Below are positions 1 through 5,844 of a stretch of DNA of 6,793 nt, one piece after another. Source of the DNA: Candidatus Poribacteria bacterium (GTDB lineage: Bacteria; Poribacteria; WGA-4E; UBA9662). Both the position numbers and the translations under genes were made by a program. The stretch covers positions 36,630 through 43,422 of the forward strand of contig PACG01000157.1 of assembly GCA_002699335.1 (NCBI GenBank), read 5' to 3'. The notes under the pieces are model-generated. The model saw only the letters and a program-made list of their open reading frames with translations. It searched no databases and was not told the origin of the DNA. How positions within the stretch are numbered: the stretch's first letter is position 1; every line of letters starts with the position of its first letter.

Positions 1-636
1 GCTAATTTGGGTGGTGATCCAGAGACGCCGGTCTGGCAGATCGTCAACATCTGGCAAGCCAGTGAGACTTTTCATGCTTTAACCTTCCACCCAAAAATTG
101 TGGAAGAGGTGGCTCAATTGTTAAATGCTCAAGAACTCCGCCTCTGGCATGATCAAGTACAATATAAGCCGTCCGGCACTGGTGGGGTAACGGGTTGGCA
201 CCAGGATTCCCCCGCCTGGCCCAATATCGCTCCTAAAACGACCCAAATCTCTTCTTGGGTCGCTTTGGATGATATTGATGAATCCAATGGTTGTATGAGC
301 ATGGTGGTTGGTTCCCATAAATTGGGACTGGTGCGAGGCTTCTTTCCACATGCTAAAAACTTTCACCAAATGCCTAGCGAGTTTGAAGGGATACAACTTC
401 AAGTAGTTCGGTGCCCGGTTAAAAAAGGGTCTGTGCATTATCATCATGCGTTAACCTGGCACGGATCGCACGCCAACACCAGCGGCCGCAAGAGACGAGC
501 TATTGCCAATCACTACATGACCGAGAAAACCGTCTACGATGAAACTGGTGGTCATATTATGAAACCGTTTGTTACCGTCGCCCACGGAGAGAAACTGGTT
601 GGTGATGTTTTTCCATTAGTTTGGCAAAAGCCTTAG
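1..636 (+). CDS. PhyH-family Fe(II)/2-oxoglutarate dioxygenase, 5' end outside window
   Basis: This is the C-terminal roughly 211 residues of a phytanoyl-CoA dioxygenase (PhyH)-like oxygenase, a cytosolic non-haem iron enzyme of the double-stranded beta-helix fold that couples decarboxylation of 2-oxoglutarate to hydroxylation of a substrate. The frame is open to the first base of the window. The TTG at position 7 is a possible start, but the family is usually 250-300 residues, so the true start probably lies upstream. The iron ligands are visible: WHQD (His codon 199-201, Asp codon 205-207) supplies the HxD pair. HGS followed by N-T-S and an Arg 11 residues after the His (His codon 460-462) supplies the distal His and the 2-oxoglutarate-binding Arg, with the same spacing as human PHYH. 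The GSH motif near 310-318 is also typical. All catalytic residues are present, so the enzyme should be active. The substrate cannot be read from sequence. A second family member follows 40 bases downstream. Confidence 0.88.
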   Translation, partial: ANLGGDPETPVWQIVNIWQASETFHALTFHPKIVEEVAQLLNAQELRLWHDQVQYKPSGTGGVTGWHQDSPAWPNIAPKTTQISSWVALDDIDESNGCMSMVVGSHKLGLVRGFFPHAKNFHQMPSEFEGIQLQVVRCPVKKGSVHYHHALTWHGSHANTSGRKRRAIANHYMTEKTVYDETGGHIMKPFVTVAHGEKLVGDVFPLVWQKP

Positions 637-676
637 CCACAAGAAATTAGCAGCAGCAGGGGTAAATTAAGCCATA

Positions 677-1417
677 ATGACCGAAGAAGAAAAGTTTATT
701 GTCGATTTAGAAGGGTATCTGATTATTAAGAATGTTTTGACCGCGAATGAAGTAGCGGAAATGAACCAGATGATCGACGATGGGGATAAAAGTGGCCCAC
801 CTAGCACCTGGGGCGAACCGTTCAAAAACCTGATTGATCACCCTACAATCTTGCCTTACTTGCTGGAGTTAATAGGTCCATATGTGCGAATTGACCACGA
901 CTACGCTATTTTCATGCAACCTGGAACCAGAACTGGAGGCCGCCTACACGGTGGGGAAGATGGCGGTCGTCCCGGTGGTCCCGAAGGGGATCACTGGTAT
1001 AAATATCGGGATGGAATAATCCGTAATGGTCTTTGCGTTGCGACTTACAACCTGGCACCAGTTAAAGTCGGCGACGGCGGATTTGCCTGTGTGCCGGGTA
1101 GCCATAAAAGTAACCTTCTGATCAATTGCCCCGACGATGTTAGGCGGTTTGAGCGTCGACCACACTATGTGGCGCAACCTGCGGTCGATGCCGGAGATGT
1201 GATCTTTTTCACTGAAGCACTTATTCACGGTACCATGCCCTGGGACGGACAACAAGAACGCCGGGCTTTACTTTACAAGTATAGCCCGGGACATTCCGCC
1301 TGGTCAGGCAACTACTACGACCCCAACCAATACAGCAATTTGACGGAACGGCAACAGTTGATGATGATACCACCCTCGATTGGCAGCCGACCCCGTGTAA
1401 CGCTGGACGAAAATTAG
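677..1417 (+). CDS. PhyH-family (phytanoyl-CoA dioxygenase-like) protein with HxG motif
   Basis: This complete 246-residue protein belongs to the PhyH superfamily but is only distantly similar to its upstream neighbour. The N-terminal part (about 5-70) resembles the usual helical cap. VPGSHKSN (139-146) and the C-terminal H184-G-T with R195 exactly 11 residues later give the distal iron His and the 2-oxoglutarate-binding Arg. At the proximal site the sequence is RLHGGED (89-95): the metal His is H91, but the residue expected to be Asp is G93. E94 or D95 might substitute. I recall LHGG in other environmental PhyH-like proteins, so this is probably a subfamily trait rather than a mutation. The substrate is unknown. 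Start choice: the ATG at 677 is the first in frame and keeps the N-terminal helix; the purine-rich AGGGG at 659-663 is somewhat far from it, so the ribosome-binding site is weak. The gene lies 40 bases after the first PhyH gene and is probably in the same transcript. Confidence 0.87.
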   Translation: MTEEEKFIVDLEGYLIIKNVLTANEVAEMNQMIDDGDKSGPPSTWGEPFKNLIDHPTILPYLLELIGPYVRIDHDYAIFMQPGTRTGGRLHGGEDGGRPGGPEGDHWYKYRDGIIRNGLCVATYNLAPVKVGDGGFACVPGSHKSNLLINCPDDVRRFERRPHYVAQPAVDAGDVIFFTEALIHGTMPWDGQQERRALLYKYSPGHSAWSGNYYDPNQYSNLTERQQLMMIPPSIGSRPRVTLDEN

Positions 1418-1422
1418 GAGGT
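1416..1422 (+). promoter_or_regulatory. Strong Shine-Dalgarno AGGAGGT overlapping the upstream stop codon
   Basis: AGGAGGT is a full match to the anti-Shine-Dalgarno sequence. It starts inside the TAG stop (1415-1417) of the second PhyH gene and lies 5 bases before the ATG at 1428. It fixes the start of the small exported protein and implies that it is translated from the same mRNA as the dioxygenases, at a potentially higher rate than the PhyH gene before it, whose own site is weak. Confidence 0.85.
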
Positions 1423-1427
1423 GTACA

Positions 1428-1793
1428 ATGATCAATCCGATAAAAGTAGGACTATGGATCTCAGGTATAGGCTTAACTGTCAGTTTGGCTTTCTTCCTTT
1501 TTGGAAACGCATCAGCAGCACAATCGGTTGAGCCACCAACACTACTCCCTCTGGGCTCGGCAGTTTCTAGTCCGATCTTTACATTGAAGACGACGACACC
1601 AGAAGGAAAAACAGCGCAATCGGAGGTTACAGTATCGACAGTGCCAACAGTCCTATCATCCTCCAAGGTTTATTTGGGTGGACAAGCTAAGAGCCCGATC
1701 TTTCCTCTCAATACCGCTCGATTAGCACCTGCTACAGAAGAAACATCCAACTCAATTATTCGAGGCAGTAGCAGTGCAACTGCCAGTCGCTAA
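1428..1793 (+). CDS. Small exported protein of unknown function
   Basis: I do not recognise this 121-residue protein. The N-terminus is a clear Sec signal peptide: Lys6, a hydrophobic stretch at about 7-25, and an Ala-Ser-Ala site at 28-30, which predicts a mature protein of about 91 residues outside the cytoplasm. The mature part is rich in Ser, Thr, Ala and Pro, has no Cys and looks of low complexity. It contains two copies of a short motif, SPIFTLKT (48-55) and SPIFPLNT (89-96), 41 residues apart, which may be beta-strand repeat units. The start is well supported by a perfect Shine-Dalgarno five bases upstream. It directly follows the PhyH pair (10-base gap) and is probably the last gene of that operon; a hairpin terminator lies about 200 bases downstream. 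The Ser/Thr-rich composition and a third motif-like stretch in another frame (about 1625-1660) leave open that it is a fragment or contains compensating frameshifts. Confidence 0.6.
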   Translation: MINPIKVGLWISGIGLTVSLAFFLFGNASAAQSVEPPTLLPLGSAVSSPIFTLKTTTPEGKTAQSEVTVSTVPTVLSSSKVYLGGQAKSPIFPLNTARLAPATEETSNSIIRGSSSATASR

Positions 1794-1807
1794 GGGCGGC
1801 AGTAGCA

Positions 1808-1981
1808 CTAAATCAAATAGGGTATATCAAGGTGGATGACTTCATCTGGCCTGACGTTTTGATTGCCATTCAATCGCTGTGTTTTACCAGGAAAGCGAAT
1901 CTTTAACATCTGAAATTCGATTTTAAGTCCGGCTGAAACCAGAGGTTGCTGATGTTTCCAATGGTTAGCATCGATCTTCAT
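1808..1981 (-). CDS. Doubtful 57-residue ORF in the convergence zone
   Basis: This is an ATG-to-TAG minus-strand ORF of 57 codons that fills most of the intergenic region between the exported protein and the M16 gene. The predicted product is basic and of mixed composition (begins MKIDANHWKH, ends HLDIPYLI), with no signal peptide or recognised motif. No Shine-Dalgarno sequence precedes the ATG, and the 16-bp inverted repeat lies just upstream. It could be a chance ORF, a relic, or part of a dispersed intergenic repeat. Nothing else that looks like a gene is visible at 1794-2079. Confidence 0.18.
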   Translation of the reverse strand: MKIDANHWKHQQPLVSAGLKIEFQMLKIRFPGKTQRLNGNQNVRPDEVIHLDIPYLI

Positions 1982-1986
1982 TCGTG

Positions 1987-2035
1987 AATGTAGAGTGGAA
2001 AACTGAGCCTTATTTATTTTCCACTCTACATTTTT
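1987..2035 (+). terminator. Perfect 16-bp inverted repeat with T-run, likely terminator between converging genes
   Basis: The arms 1987-2002 (AATGTAGAGTGGAAAA) and 2017-2032 are perfect reverse complements separated by 14 bases. On the plus strand the stem ends in a run of five T (2031-2035), so it best fits an intrinsic terminator for the PhyH operon, although the stem is only moderately GC-rich and lies about 200 bases after the last plus-strand stop. On the minus strand the stem follows the M16 gene by about 50 bases but lacks a T-run, so it would be weaker in that direction. Confidence 0.6.
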
Positions 2036-2079
2036 AACTGTCCACTCTTACTGCCGCTGATGTAACTGCTGGCCATTGG

Positions 2080-5000
2080 TCAGAAAGCGAAGATTTGATC
2101 CAGCGAGATCTCGGTGATCTTACCGTTCCGGGCCAAGGCCTCCATATCAATTTTGCTTTTGTCTCCCACGATCGAGATCAACTTTTTCCGTTTGGTAATA
2201 TTGGTGCGGTGGAAATCAAGCAATAGGTCGAGATCTGATCGCTGGACCTGCTGATAGCGGTCAACACGTGGATCAACTTCCAGTCCTTGATACTCCCAGC
2301 GACGGACCGCACCGATAACTTCACGGAATCCAACTTTAGCTGTTTTGTAGCGGTTGATGATAGCCTCTTTGCCAATAGAAAACCGTTCTTCTGAAATCGG
2401 TAGGTTATCGATTAGATCGATGAATGCTCCTACTGCTTCTGCTGTTTTATCAGCTTGGCACAGGACAATAGCCATCATCTGGTTCTGTTCACCGGCACGA
2501 CTCCCTGGCGCGTAACGGGCATAGCTGGCGTAGGCTAGCGCCCGTGCTTCCCTCAGTTCTTGAAATACCACTCCTGACATGCCACCGTCGAAATACTCGT
2601 TATAGAGATTGATAGCCGGGCGTTTAGCTTCATCGTAGACTTCATCCCCAAAATCTATACGCACGTAAGCCTGGGCCATCTCTTTGTCGAAGAGGTAGAT
2701 CTCTGTCTCCTCTGGACGACGCTGAACGAAGAACTCATAGGAGGGCGGTGGTTGTAGTTTCCCTCCTAGCGGATGGTGCTGACGCAGCTGATTTTGCAAT
2801 TCTGCCACTGATAATGAGCCGACATAGCTAATCGTATGCTGGTAACTCAGCAGGTCAGCAATAGTTTTGGTCAGTTCGGGGACCGTTAATTGAGAAATTT
2901 TTTCGTTAGAGATCTTCCGCAACATGGAGGACTTATCGCTATAAAGATTGTACTCAGCCATAGCTTGAGCAACAGCGCGGTAGTTTTTTTGGGCGTCTTC
3001 CCGGTTGGCTAGAATAATTTGAATTAGTTTTTGCAAAGTAGCCTGATCCACCTGTGAATGTTTGACCAAATCGAGTGCCAGAGCCAGTGTCTGGCCGAAA
3101 TTCTCATCTAGGCCTGAAATGGTGAATGAAGTGGATTGATCCCCCGCCTGCAGACCGAAGTCTGATCCCAGTTTGTACCACTCTTTTTTCAATTCCGGCG
3201 CTGAGAATTGGGGGGTGCCGGATTTATCCAACAGTAAGGCGGCGGCCCCAAGTTTTTGGTTATGAAGTTTTCCAATATCAAAAGAGAAGGTCAGAGTAAA
3301 TAGATCATTGACCGGGTTTTTGGAATGATAGAGTTTTACTCCCGGATGGTAGCCAACGATTTGGTAATCCCGGTCAGGTTGGATGAAGACCGGTTTAATC
3401 TCATTTACTAATATTGCCATTACTGACGCAGCAAAGGCTGACTGACGGGTTGGATCCACCTCGATAGGGTCAATCGGTGGTTTTGCGACCTGAGGTAGTT
3501 CATGTTGGGCATCTATACGATAACCGACCGCATAGTTATCTCCAAAGTATTTGTTAGCTACGGCCACCACCTCGTTCTTGGTCAACTTTTCTATTCGCTT
3601 AATTGACCGAATCGCATAGTCCCAGTCCTGGTTAGCAAGAAAGGCTCCCCGCATCGCACCAACCCGACTTTCATTGTTTTCCAGGCTTGCTTTCTGTGAC
3701 TTTTTGAAGTCGGTTACAATGGCCGGGATGATCCAGTCCTCAAACTGCCCTTGCTTAATCAAGGCTACCTGTTCCAAAAGCAGTTGTTCTACCTCTTCCA
3801 GGGATTGATCCTTTTTCGGGATACCCCATAGTTCTTGACTACCGTAGTCATTGCTCAGTAAAGGACGAGAACCGGCTTGGCGAACCTTCTGCTGTTGGTT
3901 CAGGTTGAGGTTAATCAGCCCAGCCGTCGCATTATCCAGAATCATATCGAACAGCATCAAGGCTTCTGCATCGGGATGGTTTTGTGGCACAGTCCGAAAG
4001 ACGATCATCACATATTCTTCGCCTTGATACTGAACTGTAACCCGTTCGACCCCGTCAATGGGATCTTCTCGCCACTGTTTGAATTCCGGTAAGGATCGGG
4101 GTTCCCAGCGGTTGAAATTGTCAGCGATAATCTGGATAGTCTCCTCGATGTCGATGTCGCCTGAAATACAGATAGCCATATTGTTAGGCACGTAATAGGT
4201 CTTAAAGAAGTCGTAGATCTTGACCAAAGACGGTTTTTTCAGATGCTCAACTGTTCCTAAAATAGACCTGCTGTAAGGGTGTTTTTTATAGACTCGCTGA
4301 TAAACCGCATCTCGAATCAGCTGACTTTTATTGTCCAAAGCCCGGTTTTTCTCCTCATATACCACCTCTAACTCGGAATGGAACAGCCGAAAAACAGGTG
4401 TGCCAAATAATCGATGTGATTCTATCTGTGCCCACTGCTGTAATCGGTTGGAGGGTAGGTTAACCTGATAGAGCGTCACTTCCTGACCTGTTCCGGCGTT
4501 TTTGAAGGATGCGCCCATGGACTGGTAAAGTTTATCGATTTCATTCGGCACTGCATATTGGGCCGCCAGTTGGGACTCAGCATTGATTTCAGCATAGATC
4601 TCTTTACGTTTCTCCGCATTGGTCTCACTATAATGCTGTTCGTAAAGTTCGGTGATCCTATCCAGGTGAGGTTTCTCTTTCTCGTAGTCTGCTGTTCCCA
4701 ATTCTTGTGTCCCTTTGAAAAGCAGGTGTTCCAAGTAGTGGGCCAGGCCGGTCGCATCTTCTGGATCGTTCTTGGCACCGGCACGGATCACCACTTCAGC
4801 GTAAAACCGGGGCTCCTCGTGATTTTCGGTCAGATAGATGGTCAAGCCATTGTCCATCTGAAAGATGACCACATCCATCAAATCAACCGGATCCGGTTGA
4901 TTGATCCGTCGATAACTCCGACCGGAGATCGGGCTATGGCTATCCGAGCCGGATGGTAGATTCACTACAGTCTCTGATTCGATTAGATCAGTCGAAACTG

Positions 5001-5085
5001 AAGATGTTGTTATTGGTTGTCGGCGACCCAAACAACCAACCATCAGTAGGAGGGCTAAAACGAGATAGTGAATTCGATGTCGCAT
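2080..5085 (-). CDS. M16-family zinc metallopeptidase lipoprotein (pitrilysin/insulinase type)
   Basis: This 1001-residue peptidase is predicted to be anchored to the envelope and to degrade peptides or misfolded proteins in the periplasm. The N-terminus has basic residues, a hydrophobic core and M-V-G-C with the lipidated Cys at 18, followed by a polar linker to about residue 70. The inverted zinc motif HYLEH is at 116-120. The third zinc ligand is probably E245 in VVYEEK, with other acidic residues nearby. Between them is a helical charged insertion (about 135-185) that makes the spacing about 48 residues longer than in pitrilysin. The first M16C-like region follows (about 285-330, with YYVPNN and ISGDIDIEE). 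The second, non-catalytic half (about 590-1000) contains FQELREARALAY (841-852), whose Arg and Tyr resemble the substrate-binding pair of the family. The length fits fused two-half M16 enzymes. AAGGT at 5092-5096 lies six bases before the ATG and supports the start. A terminator hairpin lies just upstream, so its promoter is unclear. Confidence 0.93.
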   Translation of the reverse strand: MRHRIHYLVLALLLMVGCLGRRQPITTSSVSTDLIESETVVNLPSGSDSHSPISGRSYRRINQPDPVDLMDVVIFQMDNGLTIYLTENHEEPRFYAEVVIRAGAKNDPEDATGLAHYLEHLLFKGTQELGTADYEKEKPHLDRITELYEQHYSETNAEKRKEIYAEINAESQLAAQYAVPNEIDKLYQSMGASFKNAGTGQEVTLYQVNLPSNRLQQWAQIESHRLFGTPVFRLFHSELEVVYEEKNRALDNKSQLIRDAVYQRVYKKHPYSRSILGTVEHLKKPSLVKIYDFFKTYYVPNNMAICISGDIDIEETIQIIADNFNRWEPRSLPEFKQWREDPIDGVERVTVQYQGEEYVMIVFRTVPQNHPDAEALMLFDMILDNATAGLINLNLNQQQKVRQAGSRPLLSNDYGSQELWGIPKKDQSLEEVEQLLLEQVALIKQGQFEDWIIPAIVTDFKKSQKASLENNESRVGAMRGAFLANQDWDYAIRSIKRIEKLTKNEVVAVANKYFGDNYAVGYRIDAQHELPQVAKPPIDPIEVDPTRQSAFAASVMAILVNEIKPVFIQPDRDYQIVGYHPGVKLYHSKNPVNDLFTLTFSFDIGKLHNQKLGAAALLLDKSGTPQFSAPELKKEWYKLGSDFGLQAGDQSTSFTISGLDENFGQTLALALDLVKHSQVDQATLQKLIQIILANREDAQKNYRAVAQAMAEYNLYSDKSSMLRKISNEKISQLTVPELTKTIADLLSYQHTISYVGSLSVAELQNQLRQHHPLGGKLQPPPSYEFFVQRRPEETEIYLFDKEMAQAYVRIDFGDEVYDEAKRPAINLYNEYFDGGMSGVVFQELREARALAYASYARYAPGSRAGEQNQMMAIVLCQADKTAEAVGAFIDLIDNLPISEERFSIGKEAIINRYKTAKVGFREVIGAVRRWEYQGLEVDPRVDRYQQVQRSDLDLLLDFHRTNITKRKKLISIVGDKSKIDMEALARNGKITEISLDQIFAF

Positions 5086-5097
5086 ATATTTACCTTA

Positions 5098-5142
5098 AAA
5101 GAGAAAGCCCAGAGGTGAAATCGAGATTTCCCTTTGGGCTTT
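5098..5142 (-). terminator. Intrinsic terminator of the flavoprotein gene, abutting the M16 ribosome-binding site
   Basis: A long hairpin spans 5104-5142. AAAGCCCA (5104-5111) pairs with TGGGCTTT (5135-5142), a middle helix of about three pairs follows, and GAAAT (5117-5121) pairs with ATTTC (5126-5130) around a four-base loop. Read on the minus strand, the stem is followed by CTCTTTT, giving GGGCTTTCTCTTTT, a classic termination signal about 75 bases after the flavoprotein stop. On the plus strand no T-run follows beyond the stem. It ends right next to the Shine-Dalgarno of the M16 gene, so an attenuator role is also possible. Confidence 0.75.
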
Positions 5143-5216
5143 GGATGTTAGAATTTACGGTTTAGAGATTGTTGAACTTGCGGTCGTCTAATAGGTCTGC
5201 GTCCAACTAACTACTG

Positions 5217-5774
5217 TTAGTCGTCGACGCTATCCCAGTCACAGAAGCGTTTGCCCTCTTTCTTTTCTTTGGATAAAATTAGCAGGGCAGCGGAGGCACC
5301 ATCTCCTGCCGAAATGACAGCTTGAACCTGATGAGGACGAGTGGTGCGTCCGACAACAAACAGGTTCTCAACTGTTGTCTCGGCCTCACGTGTAGCCTCA
5401 ATAGCCCCCTCTTCACCTCTTTCCAGGCCCAGACTTTCGGCCAGTTCCCGGCTCGAGCCAGTAGCGATGATCAGATATTTTCCCGAGTAAGTATCGTCGC
5501 CATCGGTAGTTACCGTAAACCCATCGTCTGTTTTTTCGGCTTTCTCTACCAGAGCTTCGATCAGATCGGCCCCCAAATCTTTTACTTGCTGTCGCCCAAT
5601 TTTCTGGAATTCGCTTCCCGTCATTGCGGGAATCCCCAGATAGTTGTACAACATGGCGTAGTGCATGGGAGTCTCGTCCTGACCAAAAATTGTGGTTTCG
5701 ACGTCGTTTTTGGCCAAATACAAGGCAGCACTCAAACCACCCGGCCCATCTCCAATAATAAGTGCGCTCGACAT
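5217..5774 (-). CDS. Single-domain FAD oxidoreductase, thioredoxin-reductase-like
   Basis: This 185-residue cytosolic flavoprotein is related to the FAD domain of thioredoxin reductases. The N-terminal Rossmann motif GDGPGG (8-13) follows a short beta strand; ATGS at 104-107 is the second family signature; and NLFVVGR (137-143) followed by QAVISAGDGASAA (151-163) matches the C-terminal FAD region, where Q/A/GDGA contacts the flavin. Thioredoxin reductases are about 310 residues because an NADPH domain with the CxxC motif is inserted between the two FAD halves. Here that domain and the redox cysteines are absent; the only Cys is near the C-terminus (FCDWD). The Asp normally found in the GD motif before the last helix is Arg143. 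The protein is otherwise intact, so it is probably a genuine minimal family; its electron donor and acceptor are unknown. AAGGAG at 5785-5790, ten bases before the ATG, supports the start. It has its own promoter upstream and a terminator downstream, so it is probably a single-gene unit. Confidence 0.85.
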   Translation of the reverse strand: MSSALIIGDGPGGLSAALYLAKNDVETTIFGQDETPMHYAMLYNYLGIPAMTGSEFQKIGRQQVKDLGADLIEALVEKAEKTDDGFTVTTDGDDTYSGKYLIIATGSSRELAESLGLERGEEGAIEATREAETTVENLFVVGRTTRPHQVQAVISAGDGASAALLILSKEKKEGKRFCDWDSVDD

Positions 5775-5802
5775 TGTTCGTTTTCTCCTTAGATTTGCGT
5801 GA

Positions 5803-5829
5803 CGTTAGGATTTTATCACAGCCGTTAGG
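5803..5829 (-). repeat. Two direct CCTAACG repeats flanking the -10 box, operator candidate
   Basis: CCTAACG on the minus strand occurs at 5823-5829, inside the promoter spacer, and at 5803-5809, around the expected transcription start. The copies are 20 bases apart, about two helical turns, so a dimeric regulator could bind them on one face of the DNA. A third copy lies at 5869-5875 in the tail of the fucosidase relic. The flanking bases differ between copies, so only the 7-mer is shared. Chance is possible. Confidence 0.35.
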
Positions 5830-5838
5830 CGAGTGCAA
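5810..5838 (-). promoter_or_regulatory. Sigma70-type promoter with extended -10, driving the flavoprotein gene
   Basis: On the minus strand, TTGCAC (5838-5833) and TAAAAT (5815-5810) are separated by 17 bases. The -10 box matches 5 of 6 consensus bases and is preceded by TGA, giving the extended -10 form, which compensates for a -35 box that matches only 3 of 6. Transcription would start near 5803 and leave a leader of about 30 bases before the ATG at 5774. A 7-bp inverted repeat (GCGAGTG 5829-5835, CACTCGC 5846-5852) overlaps the -35 region. Confidence 0.6.
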
Positions 5839-5844
5839 TAGCGC

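Noticed and set aside
1796..2057. A confirmed MITE-type transposable element
   Set aside because: The terminal match is only 9 bp, there is no target-site duplication and copy number is unknown. It is kept only as a low-interest observation.
4558..4959. Plus-strand ORF of 133 codons opposite the M16 gene
   Set aside because: It lies wholly within the strongly supported M16 coding region, and its translation shows no recognisable domain.
5322..5792. Plus-strand ORF of 156 codons opposite the flavoprotein gene
   Set aside because: It is antisense to a gene with clear FAD motifs, its own promoter and a Shine-Dalgarno. The product is Cys- and Ser-rich with no family features.
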